A stretch of 64,000 bases of DNA, taken from contig NZ_JAHKSI010000001.1 of NCBI RefSeq assembly GCF_019720915.1, positions 2,914,001 to 2,978,000 on the forward strand, written 5' to 3'. The notes beneath the pieces were generated by a model. It saw only the letters and a list, made by a program, of their open reading frames with translations. It was not told the DNA's origin and ran no database searches. The stretch comes from Alkalihalobacillus sp. TS-13. Its GTDB lineage: Bacteria; Bacillota; Bacilli; Bacillales; Fictibacillaceae. This document shows, one piece after another, positions 26,284 through 34,719 of the stretch; position 1 is the first letter of the stretch; the number at the start of each line of letters is the position of its first letter. The position numbers and the translations under genes were made by a program.

Positions 26284-26964
26284 CTATCGATTTGCCTTCC
26301 GTTTTTCTTTTTGTTGTTCAAGGAAATTGATATAAGCCTTTTTCGAATTTTCAATATGGATCTTCGTATGATATTCAGCCATTTCGACTTCTTTGTCTCG
26401 AAGCGCTCTCATGATCTGGATATGCTCCCTTAATGATTCCTTCCTTCGTCCTGGAGTTTCATACCCCATATTTGCTGACATTTGAATATAATCCGTCAAT
26501 CCTGAAAGTATTTCGTACAACTTCGGACTCTTCGAAGCTTTGTACAGAAGAAGGTTCATATTGATATGTTCATTATCAAAGTCCTCAGAGCCGTTTTGCT
26601 CAAGCTCTTCTAATTCTCTTATTTTCTCATCAAAAACTTTCTGAGTTTCCTCATCCATCTTTTGTGCCGCGAGTTTAGCTGCGAGCACCTCAAGTGAGGA
26701 CAGGATCGTAAATACTTCAATGACTTCTTCTTCAGAAATGTTAGTAACAATGACCCCTTTACGAGGCACTGTTTTGACAAAGCCTTGCGATTCAAGTCGA
26801 AATAGTGCTTCACGTATCGGCGTCCGGCTAATGTTCAATTTGGTGGCCAGTTCCCTTTCAATCAAACGGTCTCCAGGCTTGAATTCGCCCTCTAAAATCA
26901 AGTCTTTTAGATATCTGTATGCGCGTTCGCGAATAGACAATAGTTCATCCTCTGCCCATTTCAT
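26284..26964 (-). CDS. GntR family (FCD-type) transcriptional regulator
   Basis: The 226-aa protein has a winged HTH (RAYRYLKDLILEGEFKPGDR, then ELATKLNISRTPIREALFRL, 14-57) and an all-helical FCD effector domain with FDNEHINMNL and REHIQIMRAL supplying likely metal-binding histidines. FCD regulators respond to small carboxylates and bind palindromes such as the Bacillus GntR operator (core TTGTATACAA). Since ten GTATAC palindromes occur around this gene, it is the best candidate for their binding protein. Its own leader has a different palindrome (26990-27017). Confidence 0.9.
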   Translation of the reverse strand: MKWAEDELLSIRERAYRYLKDLILEGEFKPGDRLIERELATKLNISRTPIREALFRLESQGFVKTVPRKGVIVTNISEEEVIEVFTILSSLEVLAAKLAAQKMDEETQKVFDEKIRELEELEQNGSEDFDNEHINMNLLLYKASKSPKLYEILSGLTDYIQMSANMGYETPGRRKESLREHIQIMRALRDKEVEMAEYHTKIHIENSKKAYINFLEQQKEKRKANR

Positions 26965-26989
26965 TTAAATGTCACCTACTTAGCTTCCC

Positions 26990-27017
26990 CTATAAAACAT
27001 CGTAGTATGTTTTATAG
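26990..27017. promoter_or_regulatory. Perfect inverted repeat upstream of gntR
   Basis: CTATAAAACAT and ATGTTTTATAG, 11-bp perfect arms six bases apart, 26 bp upstream of the gntR start. It could be an autoregulatory operator; there is no T-run that would suggest termination. Confidence 0.5.
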
Positions 27018-27298
27018 TAATATTTCCATGCACCTGTTACTTCCTTTTTTACTATTTTAGCAGAATCTTTACGATAATTTCATTTTTCATTCAATTAATT
27101 CTTCAACTCTTTTTAGTATTTCCTAACTATGTAGCTTCATTTCATAATTTCAAGGTGTTTTCTCCTAATTTTACGCCTTAATTTCCTAAATACCCGCTAT
27201 TATTTCTTATTTTTACATTCTTATCTTGCAATTTAGTAAAATAGACCCAAAACATCTCTTACACTCAACGTACCAGATATTGATCTCAAATGGAAATA

Positions 27299-27322
27299 GA
27301 GATGACCCGCTTGAGTCATCTC
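27299..27322 (-). terminator. Hairpin after the ChrA pair
   Basis: GAGATGAC and GTCATCTC pair around CCGCTTGA, 14 bases after the last chrA stop; a weak T-run (TATTTCC) follows on the minus strand. Confidence 0.5.
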
Positions 27323-27335
27323 AAAAACCTTCCTT

Positions 27336-27866
27336 TTATGCTAAAAATACGCCGCCGTACCCTAACGCACATAAAATCACAAGTGCTGGGTGGACCTTGA
27401 ATTTGTACATCGTCAGCCAACCAACTGCTGTCAAAATCACCAGATGCAGAACTCCGCTCGTTTCAAACGCAGTAATAAAAAACTGGAATGCCAAAACGCC
27501 TAGTAAAATCGCGATGACAGGCTGTACGGAAACGGTCAGCATTTTTACATGAGGTGAGTCTTTAAAAAGATTCACGAACTTGAACAGGATGATGACGGCT
27601 ATTGCTGAAGGGAGGATCGTAGCCGCAAGAGCAATCAACATGCCTGGTACACCGGCGATTTGATAGCCGATAAAGCCCCCCATCTTGGTCGCAATCGGAC
27701 CTGGAAGCACATTGGCAATCGCTAAAAGGTCCCCGAATTCACGCAAGGTCATCCACTCATAGCGATTGACGACCTCATTTTGAACAAGAGGTATCGTTGA
27801 TGGACCTCCGCCATAACCGAGCAGATTGGAAATGAAGAAAGCCCAGAAAATATCCCAGTAGATCAT
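27336..27866 (-). CDS. Chromate transporter (ChrA) half-protein, second
   Basis: The 176-aa membrane protein carries the ChrA motif GYGGGPSTIPLVQNEVVNRY near the N-terminus and NVLPGPIATKMGGFIGY. It is a single-domain ChrA; the pair here should make a heterodimer. Its start overlaps the stop of the first half by four bases. The position at the end of an oxidase/aldehyde dehydrogenase operon suggests an organic anion rather than chromate as the natural substrate, but that is inference. Confidence 0.85.
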   Translation of the reverse strand: MIYWDIFWAFFISNLLGYGGGPSTIPLVQNEVVNRYEWMTLREFGDLLAIANVLPGPIATKMGGFIGYQIAGVPGMLIALAATILPSAIAVIILFKFVNLFKDSPHVKMLTVSVQPVIAILLGVLAFQFFITAFETSGVLHLVILTAVGWLTMYKFKVHPALVILCALGYGGVFLA

Positions 27867-28459
27867 ACGCTTTCTTCCTCTCTCTCAACATTTATTTTTT
27901 CAGATTCGGCCTTCCCTCTGCTCCTGTATGTCGCCACAATGAAAGCCCCCACTAAACAAGACCCGATCATCACACCTGGATGGACATTCAACAATTGGAG
28001 GACGACAAGAGAGAGACCTGATAAGGCAAGCATGATAGGGAACCCGAGACCTTTTCGGGCTTTATCCGCAAACTTATACGCCATTTCAAGGAGCAGTATA
28101 CCAATTATCGGTGTAACTCCCGCGACCATTCCGCTGACGAATGGCGAGTTTCGATATTTGTACAAAATACCGAGCATGCCGACCATTCCGATCAACGACG
28201 GTAAAATATGCGCAAGGATCGCAACGACAGCCCCTAAGCTCCCTTTCACCTTGTATCCGATATAAGCGGCCATTTTCGTAGCAATCGGGCCAGGCAATGT
28301 ATTCGCAAGAGCCAGGGTCTGCCCGAATTCATCTTCTGTCATCCATTTGTATTTTTTCACAGCCTCATATTCGATCAATGGAATCGTCGACGGTCCGCCT
28401 CCATAACCAGTCACCCCGGTCCTTGCGAATCCGATCGTAAGGTCCAAGAATGGTCTCAA
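27863..28459 (-). CDS. Chromate transporter (ChrA) half-protein, first
   Basis: The 198-aa protein starts at a TTG with AAGGAG six bases upstream. It has the ChrA signatures GYGGGPSTIPLIEYEAVKKY and ANTLPGPIATKMAAYIGYK and five to six membrane helices, with a charged C-terminal tail. It pairs with the following half-protein. The gene lies 31 bases after the GlcG-like gene. Confidence 0.85.
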   Translation of the reverse strand: MRPFLDLTIGFARTGVTGYGGGPSTIPLIEYEAVKKYKWMTEDEFGQTLALANTLPGPIATKMAAYIGYKVKGSLGAVVAILAHILPSLIGMVGMLGILYKYRNSPFVSGMVAGVTPIIGILLLEMAYKFADKARKGLGFPIMLALSGLSLVVLQLLNVHPGVMIGSCLVGAFIVATYRSRGKAESEKINVEREEESV

Positions 28460-28490
28460 ATGAATCTCCTTCTTTCTGCGTCAACCCTGG

Positions 28491-28970
28491 TCATTTTTTG
28501 ATATCAGCATCCGTCACTACTTCATGTCCGGCAGGTTGCAGATGCTCTTGCAATGCTCTTAGTGCAGCAGTTCCAACAGCTGTATCCTGCTCACCGTTCC
28601 CGCCACTTACACCAATTCCACCGATGACTTCTCCATCAACTACGATTGGAAAACCACCGACGAACACAGCGAATTTACCAGGCAGCATTTGTTGGATCCC
28701 GAAGGCTTCGTTTCCTGGAAGCACGGGTCCGTTCGGTTCTCTATTGAAAAGATGCGTTGACCGCTTGTGTCCTGCTGCCGTGAATGCTTTCGCAATCGAG
28801 ATTTCCGGTCCTGTAATACGCGCCCCGTTCATCCGTTCGAGCGCGATCAAGTTCCCGCCGTCATCCACAACTGCAATTGTCTCCAAAACATTAATCTCTT
28901 CAGATTTTCGTTTGGCTTCTTCTATGATCAGTTTTGCTTCTTCCAACTCAAGTTTCAATGTTGTTTTCAT
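28491..28970 (-). CDS. GlcG/HbpS family protein
   Basis: The 159-aa protein has the family features TIAVVDDGGNLIALERMNGA, SIAKAFTAAGHKRST and GEVIGGIGVSGGNGEQD. GlcG/HbpS proteins bind haem or cobalamin or act as accessory proteins in aldehyde and glycolate catabolism; their exact role is poorly known. It lies 37 bases after the aldehyde dehydrogenase gene. Confidence 0.87.
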   Translation of the reverse strand: MKTTLKLELEEAKLIIEEAKRKSEEINVLETIAVVDDGGNLIALERMNGARITGPEISIAKAFTAAGHKRSTHLFNREPNGPVLPGNEAFGIQQMLPGKFAVFVGGFPIVVDGEVIGGIGVSGGNGEQDTAVGTAALRALQEHLQPAGHEVVTDADIKK

Positions 28971-29007
28971 TGTCTGTTTATCCTCCTCATCCCATCGAAC
29001 GGGTCAA

Positions 29008-30471
29008 TTAATATCCGACATACACGGTTTTGATTTGTGTGAAAAATTCGAGTCCCGCTCTTCCTGATTCGCGGAATGTGGACGTACTTGATTTTTTCAA
29101 ACCGCCAAATGGTGCATTGATTAGGTTTCCGGTTGTCGTACGGTTCACTTTTACAGTTCCTGCTTTGATTTCTTTCGTGAATTGCTGGGCAGTTTTAAGA
29201 TTGTTCGTAACAATGGAGGCCGATAACCCATATTTGACACCATTCGCCACCGAAATGGCTTCTTCATAAGTTCCAACTTCGATAACGGAAATGACCGGAC
29301 CGAAAATTTCTTCTTGTGCGATCGTCATGTCAGGCGTTACATCAGAGAAAATGGTCGGCTGCACGTAAAATCCTTTTCCGAGATCGCCTTCAGTAAGATG
29401 ATCACCGCCATAAACAAGCGTAGCACCCTCTTGTTTTCCGATTCCGATATAGTTCAGGACATTGTTCAGTTGCTTTTCGCTTGCTAACGGGCAGATCGTA
29501 ACACCTTGTTCAAACCCGTTACCGATCTTCAGCGCCTTCGTTTTTTCAACTAACGCGTCCAAATACTTGTCTTTCACTTCCTCCATCACGATGACCCTAC
29601 TTGTTCCGGTACAGGCTTGTCCGGTTAAAGAATAACCGCCGTTGACCGTCAACTGAGCTGCCAGTTCAACATCTGCATCATCCATGACGATGATCGGATT
29701 TTTTCCGCCCAGTTCCATTTGCGTACGGGTCTCCAACGAAACATTACGGTGGATGTGTTCGCCAGCAGTCGTCGATCCAGTGAATGTGACCGCTTTGACC
29801 GCAGGATGAGTGACTAAACTGTCACCGATATCCTTTGAATGACCTGTCACAAAATTAAGGACACCCTCTGGAAGACCTGCCTCGTGGAGCGCTTCGACAA
29901 GACGATAAGCAATCAACGGCGTCTCAGAAGATGGCTTGAACACGACAGTATTCCCCGTAATCAAGGCTGGTGCAATTTTCCGTGCTGGTATTGAGATTGG
30001 GAAGTTCCATGGCGTAATCACGGTTATGACCCCAAGTGGTTCCAGTTCAGTCGATACTTTCATGTTCGGATCGTCCTGTGGGAACGTTTCACCTGTGAAA
30101 CTCTGCCCCTCAACAGCATAATAACGTAACGTTTGAGCAGATCGGAGTACTTCTTTACGGGATGCCCCTATGGGTTTTCCTTCTTCTCGTGTCAATTCAT
30201 CTGCGAGTTGTTCGACTCCATCTTCAAGTAGACCGGCCGCTTTATTTAAAATTGCTGCTTTTTTTGAAGGCGGGGTGCTTGCCCAACTCGGAAACGCTTT
30301 GTCAGCGACCTCAATTGCTTTTTTCACATCTTCCTCATTAGATGCCTGGAATTCCCCCACCACTTCTTCTTTATTTGCTGGGTTGGTACTCTGGAATGTC
30401 GTCCCGCTTGCTGATGTAGTCCATTCGCCTGCAATCAGATTTTTGTAGAGTTCTGCTTTCGCTGTCAGCAC
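29008..30471 (-). CDS. NAD(P)-dependent aldehyde dehydrogenase
   Basis: The start chosen is GTG 30471, with AAAGGA six bases upstream, giving 487 aa; ATG 30480 is too close to the site. Catalytic residues are the cysteine in TGQACTGTSR and the glutamate in MELGGKNP; the cofactor region FTGSTTAGEHI is intact. It is closest in style to semialdehyde dehydrogenases such as the Bacillus YcbD type. It follows the diiron oxidase gene and may oxidise the aldehyde that enzyme releases. Confidence 0.9.
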   Translation of the reverse strand: MLTAKAELYKNLIAGEWTTSASGTTFQSTNPANKEEVVGEFQASNEEDVKKAIEVADKAFPSWASTPPSKKAAILNKAAGLLEDGVEQLADELTREEGKPIGASRKEVLRSAQTLRYYAVEGQSFTGETFPQDDPNMKVSTELEPLGVITVITPWNFPISIPARKIAPALITGNTVVFKPSSETPLIAYRLVEALHEAGLPEGVLNFVTGHSKDIGDSLVTHPAVKAVTFTGSTTAGEHIHRNVSLETRTQMELGGKNPIIVMDDADVELAAQLTVNGGYSLTGQACTGTSRVIVMEEVKDKYLDALVEKTKALKIGNGFEQGVTICPLASEKQLNNVLNYIGIGKQEGATLVYGGDHLTEGDLGKGFYVQPTIFSDVTPDMTIAQEEIFGPVISVIEVGTYEEAISVANGVKYGLSASIVTNNLKTAQQFTKEIKAGTVKVNRTTTGNLINAPFGGLKKSSTSTFRESGRAGLEFFTQIKTVYVGY

Positions 30472-30491
30472 ATATATCATCCTTTCTAGTT

Positions 30492-30576
30492 CTTGAAAAC
30501 TAGTCAAAACCAGGCCTATGGCGCAGGTTGAGCCTAGTTGCCTTTTACTGATGAAAGTATCAATACTTTCTTTAAG
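30492..30576 (+). repeat. Three-hairpin ~90-nt repeat, copy A (diverged)
   Basis: Aligns with the other copies from GAAAAC to the end hairpin GAAAGTATCAATACTTTC. It lies between the oxidase and aldehyde dehydrogenase genes. Confidence 0.75.
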
Positions 30577-30645
30577 TGTAATAAAGTGGCAGCTTCCCGC
30601 TCAGGAAACTGCCATAGTATGTTATTTTGCTAGCGTCTATGTTTA

Positions 30646-31374
30646 TTAGGCTTGTACAAGTGCACCTAAATCTTGTTCAAGGTACTCTCTCCAGAGGCCA
30701 TCCATGTACATGCGGCGCATTTTAGCCCCGACCCGGACGATATCGAGACACTGTTGCTGTAACTCTGGTGTATTCGCATGCTCCAGAACGATTTTGTATC
30801 CGCGTTCTCCGTGGATTTCATCCGATACGATGTGTAAATCGAAGAACTCGATTTCTTCATCATCGAAGCCGTATTTCTCACGAAGGATCGGTGTTTGTTT
30901 TCGGTAAATATCCGGAACTTGCGATTCTAATCCGACTACTAGCGCCGCTGTTGCGACAACAAAGTTTTCTCTAGCTGCTACTGAATAACACCAGCTTTGT
31001 AGTCCAAGTGTCGTTGCTGTCATGTTCTTAGGATCCTGGACACGCTCTCTTGTCGTACCGCAAGATTCTGCGAAACGAATCAACAAGTCTGTGTGACGAT
31101 CAGCCGCAATTTCTTCTTCATACATATTTTGAAGGGTAAAGTCTTTAGCGTCTTCATATTCAGGTAGATCAGGAGTGTTATGGTAAATGTAAGAAAGATA
31201 GTTAGCAAAAGGACCTACGTAGTGGTAATGGTTTTCAGCCCATCGCGCAAAATGGTGCCTCTCAAGCTTCCCTTCAGCCCATGCAACAGTGAAAGGCGCT
31301 TTCTGACTATGGTTACCTTTGATCGCCTCTTCTAGTTCTTTACGAAACTCGTCTTTTGATAATAGTTTTGCCAT
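30646..31374 (-). CDS. Haem-oxygenase-like diiron oxidase (TenA/PqqC/CADD type)
   Basis: Start ATG 31374 has AAGGAGG nine bases upstream. The 242-aa all-helical protein has the residues expected of a dinuclear iron site: E87 and H94 (MYEEEIAADRH), E150 (VVGLES), H181, D185 and H188 (DLHIVSDEIHGERG). The spacing matches that reported for CADD and other haem-oxygenase-like diiron oxidases (HDOs), which cleave or hydroxylate amines and carboxylates with O2. The TenA thiaminase cysteine layout is not evident. Two ferredoxins under the same operator could supply electrons. It heads an operon with the aldehyde dehydrogenase. Substrate unknown. Confidence 0.85.
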   Translation of the reverse strand: MAKLLSKDEFRKELEEAIKGNHSQKAPFTVAWAEGKLERHHFARWAENHYHYVGPFANYLSYIYHNTPDLPEYEDAKDFTLQNMYEEEIAADRHTDLLIRFAESCGTTRERVQDPKNMTATTLGLQSWCYSVAARENFVVATAALVVGLESQVPDIYRKQTPILREKYGFDDEEIEFFDLHIVSDEIHGERGYKIVLEHANTPELQQQCLDIVRVGAKMRRMYMDGLWREYLEQDLGALVQA

Positions 31375-31426
31375 TTCCATTCTCCTCCTTGAAAGTTTTC
31401 ACACTTTCTGATTTTGTGTACAGTAT

Positions 31427-31440
31427 TTTGTATACCAATA
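31427..31440. promoter_or_regulatory. GTATAC operator site 3 (diiron oxidase)
   Basis: TTTTGTATACCAAT, core at 31430-31435, 56 bp upstream of the diiron oxidase start. Confidence 0.7.
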
Positions 31441-31530
31441 ACTTAAATAATATAACTATATTCTGTGACTGCCTATTGCCAGCTGGGTCATGGATGAATA
31501 TAGTTCAAGTGATAGATAGTGGTAGATTCA

Positions 31531-31544
31531 TTTGGTATACCATT
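31531..31544. promoter_or_regulatory. GTATAC operator site 4 (diiron oxidase)
   Basis: TTTGGTATACCATT, core at 31535-31540, one of the most symmetrical copies. Its centre is exactly 105 bp from site 3, as for the pair upstream of ferredoxin 1. Confidence 0.7.
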
Positions 31545-31622
31545 TGACTAAATGGTACCTTATCTTTTTTTATTTGTAAACACTGTTTTCAGAATTTTTT
31601 ATATTTTTGTTCTTTTTTACTT

Positions 31623-31710
31623 AAAGAAAACTTTGCAAAGCCAGGCCATTGGTGCAGGCTGAGCTATAGTCGCGCTTATATTGAAGAAAGTATTTTATAC
31701 TTTCTTTAAA
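31623..31710 (+). repeat. Three-hairpin ~90-nt repeat, copy B
   Basis: Full-length copy starting AAAGAAAAC and ending with GAAAGTATTTTATACTTTC. It lies just after the stop of the permease gene. Confidence 0.88.
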
Positions 31711-31719
31711 TGCGAATAA

Positions 31720-33192
31720 TCACATAAACAGTACGGCAAACAATGTGGCGACAAACAATCCTGTAATGACCGGGATGAAGTTTTTCCTGGCTAGTTCTAG
31801 AACAGAGACTCCACAGAATCCGGCTACAGCTACCAATGATGACCAGGCAATCAATGTTCCTCCCCCAGTCCAGATCGAGCCCATTTGACCGATGGCTGCG
31901 AGTGTACTTGGATCTATTCCGGTCGTCCCTTCCATTGCACCCGACAATGCACCTACAAGGGGCAATCCGGAGAAACCAGAACCATCCAGCCCAGTGATGA
32001 TCCCGACAATCAAAATTCCAAAGGCAGCGAAAAATGTGTTTTCAGGAATCGCTGATTGTGCAGATTGTACCAGATCGAATAAGAAAGCCGGTTTAGAGGC
32101 ATCTTCTCCTAATGAAAGGATCGACCCTGTAAAATCAGAGCTTCCCAGGAAGAAAAATCCTGCAATCGGAATGACGGGTCCCATCGCCCTGAAAGCGAAA
32201 ACAAAACCGTCTGTGATGTGTTCACTGATTTTATCAAGGGCATGGATCCGGCGGAATGCTACGGAAGCTAAAACCAGCAAGACCGCTGCAACACCACCGA
32301 TGAAGGCCGCACCGTCACCGCCCTCGAACCCTCCAGATTTTGCACTACCGAGTTTCGTCGAAAACATGAAGAGCATGACCGCCAATAGAGAAAGCGGGAC
32401 TAAGACCGCAAAAAATTTGCCCCATATCTCACGTCGATGTCCATACACATCCTCTTCTTCTGCACTTGCCGTCTCGGCTTCTACTTGAGGTGTAACATTC
32501 GTCAACTCTCGGAGAGCTTTCAATGAAGACGTTGACTCTTCGCTATCCGGCTTAGCGATCGACTTACGAACACTGAGATAAGCAAGCGGTACAGCTACCC
32601 CTCCTGTAATAAGGGAGAGTACGATCGCTTTGTCAGCGACAGACGCCGTACTGATACCAGCTGCACTTGCACTCAGCATAGGAGCGATTTGCATGATGTA
32701 GTCGGATGACAACGCCATACCTTGACCCGCAATCGCAACCGTCACCGCAGCTCCCATCGCTGGCAGTCCAGCCCGGATTGCTGCCGGAACTAACAATGTA
32801 CAGATCAATGGTACTGCGGGTGTCGGCCAGAAGAATAATGAGATGACATACGTAACTCCGATCAAGACGAAGAATGCAATATGTCCATTGACCATCACCT
32901 TTTGGATCGGGGCAATCATTTTTTCATCTGCACCGATATCTTTCAGCGAGTTCAACAACGCGACCATCAATGTAATGATCAGAAAAATGCTGAACAATTC
33001 TTGCGCCGCGACCAGGTTTGCGTTAAATACAGCCTGAAGGCCACCAACGAACGACCCCTTATAAACCCATGCAACTAACAACGTTCCTACAATCGTCGGC
33101 AGGACAACACCCCGACGGAATAACATGGTGAAAATGACAAGAAACGTGACTATAGCATACAACCAATGAGCAGCAGACAACTCCAATTTCAT
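31720..33192 (-). CDS. Polytopic permease, ion-transporter type, substrate unknown
   Basis: The 490-aa protein has about 12-13 membrane helices with a charged cytoplasmic loop in the middle (about 215-260). Motifs such as ITGLDGSGFSGLPLVGAL and FFWPTPAVPLICTLLVPAAI resemble organic-anion permeases of the ion-transporter superfamily. I do not recognise the precise family. It follows the creatininase gene by 31 bases and is probably co-transcribed, so it may import the substrate of that hydrolase. Confidence 0.75.
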   Translation of the reverse strand: MKLELSAAHWLYAIVTFLVIFTMLFRRGVVLPTIVGTLLVAWVYKGSFVGGLQAVFNANLVAAQELFSIFLIITLMVALLNSLKDIGADEKMIAPIQKVMVNGHIAFFVLIGVTYVISLFFWPTPAVPLICTLLVPAAIRAGLPAMGAAVTVAIAGQGMALSSDYIMQIAPMLSASAAGISTASVADKAIVLSLITGGVAVPLAYLSVRKSIAKPDSEESTSSLKALRELTNVTPQVEAETASAEEEDVYGHRREIWGKFFAVLVPLSLLAVMLFMFSTKLGSAKSGGFEGGDGAAFIGGVAAVLLVLASVAFRRIHALDKISEHITDGFVFAFRAMGPVIPIAGFFFLGSSDFTGSILSLGEDASKPAFLFDLVQSAQSAIPENTFFAAFGILIVGIITGLDGSGFSGLPLVGALSGAMEGTTGIDPSTLAAIGQMGSIWTGGGTLIAWSSLVAVAGFCGVSVLELARKNFIPVITGLFVATLFAVLFM

Positions 33193-33223
33193 TCACCCTT
33201 TCATTCTTTGAACTTCAAGGCTT

Positions 33224-33994
33224 TCAATGAACTGACTCCGGCTTAAGGTCTAACAAATCCTCTAATGCAGCCGTTAGGTTTTCTAATGCTTCCTCAACGA
33301 TTTGTTCGCCTATTTCCCTGGATGCTTTTGTAGCATCACCAATGCACCCATTTTTGGTCATTTCTTCATAGTGATAAAATCCTTGGATCGGCTTGCCAGG
33401 TCTTAACTGCTTGTATCTCCCCCCTTCGTTGAAGTCTCCTTTATTCAGTTTATCTGCGCGGATAAGAAATGGTGCGAGATAAAGTGCCTCTGAGACCTCC
33501 CGTTCACAGCTGTGTCCGAAGATAGGAGAATTTATATTTTTAGAGATTGCTTGTTTTGCTGATGCCGTCGTTTTTGCATAATAGATATCAACATCTTCCT
33601 CAGGTCCGATGGTGGTGCTTGCTACGCTCAGCGTCGATTGATTTCCGCCATGTGCATTAAGAAAGAGGAATTTTTCGATTCCGTGCCGCTTTAAAGATTG
33701 GACCATATCACGTAAAATAGTGATAAGCGTTTCTGGCTGAAGAGAAATTGTCCCTGGAAAATTAAGATGATGTGGCGAAACACCCATGTTAACAGTCGGG
33801 GTCACCAGGATGTGCGGAAACATCTTTTCAGCCAACCGGCTCGCCATTTCCGTCGCAAGCACAGCATCACAGCTTTCAACCATATGTGGACCATGCTGTT
33901 CATGGGCTCCGATCGGAATGACCGCCATTTTGACCGTTTCAAGGGCATCCTTCACCTCTTCCCATGTCATTTCGGTTAACAAATATGCCTTCAA
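33224..33994 (-). CDS. Creatininase family amidohydrolase
   Basis: The 256-aa protein has the family metal ligands: E and H in GAHEQHGPHM, D in ESCDAVLATEMA, H in FLNAHGGNQSTL and E in SCEREVSEALYL. Family members hydrolyse cyclic or linear amides (creatinine, formamides) or act in cofactor maturation. An operator site lies 31 bp upstream of the start. With the permease downstream it forms a two-gene unit. The true substrate is unknown. Confidence 0.87.
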   Translation of the reverse strand: MKAYLLTEMTWEEVKDALETVKMAVIPIGAHEQHGPHMVESCDAVLATEMASRLAEKMFPHILVTPTVNMGVSPHHLNFPGTISLQPETLITILRDMVQSLKRHGIEKFLFLNAHGGNQSTLSVASTTIGPEEDVDIYYAKTTASAKQAISKNINSPIFGHSCEREVSEALYLAPFLIRADKLNKGDFNEGGRYKQLRPGKPIQGFYHYEEMTKNGCIGDATKASREIGEQIVEEALENLTAALEDLLDLKPESVH

Positions 33995-34020
33995 AGTGCG
34001 TTTCCTCCCATATATTGGAA

Positions 34021-34032
34021 TATTGTATACCT
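34021..34032. promoter_or_regulatory. GTATAC operator site 5 (creatininase)
   Basis: TATTGTATACCT, core at 34025-34030, 31 bp upstream of the creatininase-family start. Confidence 0.6.
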
Positions 34033-34050
34033 TTTAACATAAAAATTAAA

Positions 34051-34386
34051 TTAACCCGTAGTGTTTTCCTCTACCAATTTCGACTTCTTTTTGAGCGCAA
34101 TGTTCTCCTGGGTGATTTCGAGATTATCCTTTATTGTCAACTGACACGTAAGACGATAACCCTTGTCCAAATTATCGCCAAGCATTTTTTGTTCTTTCCA
34201 ATTTGGTGGATCGAGCTGATCTGCACCATCAATCACCTTACACGTACATTTTGTACATTTTCCCATTCCACAACCATATTTCAACTTAGGAAATTGCTTG
34301 ATTCCAGCAAGGACGACCAGATTAGCATGGTCTTTTACCTCCTGTTGCACGACTTCACCGTCGACATGTAACGTTACTTTTGGCAT
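34051..34386 (-). CDS. [2Fe-2S] ferredoxin 2
   Basis: Start ATG 34386 follows GAAGAGGTG by seven bases. The 111-aa protein has cluster ligands C39-x4-C44-x2-C47 and C81 (YGCGMGKCTKC, LTCQL). It is clearly distinct from ferredoxin 1, with a different spacing and tail. It is a single-gene unit pointing away from the 112-aa gene, with an operator site in the shared leader. A role as an electron donor to the diiron oxidase is plausible. Confidence 0.9.
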   Translation of the reverse strand: MPKVTLHVDGEVVQQEVKDHANLVVLAGIKQFPKLKYGCGMGKCTKCTCKVIDGADQLDPPNWKEQKMLGDNLDKGYRLTCQLTIKDNLEITQENIALKKKSKLVEENTTG

Positions 34387-34440
34387 ACCAAAACACCTCT
34401 TCACTGTGAATTTTTTGTCTAAATTTTTTGAATTTTAAAA

Positions 34441-34452
34441 TAAGTATACATT
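34441..34452. promoter_or_regulatory. GTATAC operator site 6 (ferredoxin 2; weak)
   Basis: TAAGTATACATT, core at 34444-34449, the weakest copy because the outer bases are not conserved. It lies 58 bp upstream of ferredoxin 2, 179 bp (close to 17 turns) from site 7. Confidence 0.45.
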
Positions 34453-34619
34453 TCGTTTGCATCAGATGTAAACCCTTACCACGAAATTTACTAAAATATA
34501 AATTTGAAAAATCCTGATAAATCAAGGTTTTTACAGAACTGAAACTTTAATTAATATAAAATTCTGAAAATAATATTGAACTGAGCACAATCTTGTTATA
34601 GACTAATAGACAAATACGT

Positions 34620-34632
34620 TTGGTATACAAAA
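34620..34632. promoter_or_regulatory. GTATAC operator site 7 (112-aa gene)
   Basis: TTGGTATACAAAA, core at 34623-34628, 92 bp upstream of the 112-aa gene and downstream of a TATAGA-like -10, where a bound repressor would block transcription. Confidence 0.7.
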
Positions 34633-34719
34633 TACTATTACCTATCGGAGGTGACGATCTGGACGTCATTCGTTCATAGAACCGTGGTGGATACAAAACT
34701 CATAAGGAGGAATGTTTGT

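Larger units (their letters stand above)
26965..27335. other. A+T-rich intergenic region between gntR and chrA
   Basis: Holds a palindrome near gntR (26990-27017) and a terminator-like hairpin near the chrA end (27299-27322). The 280 bp between them are A+T-rich and show no supported gene. Confidence 0.6.

Noticed and set aside
30646-31374. Annotation as TenA thiaminase or PqqC
   Set aside because: There are no thiamine or PQQ genes nearby, and the E/H/E/H/D/H set with H-x3-D-x2-H points to a diiron oxidase instead.
34444-34449. Treating every GTATAC in the window as a regulon site
   Set aside because: Single GTATAC hexamers also occur inside the lacI-type, galE and galK genes and upstream of galK at 56628; only copies with the extended TTGG/CCAA flanks around 24-37 kb were kept, and the 34444 copy is marked as weak.
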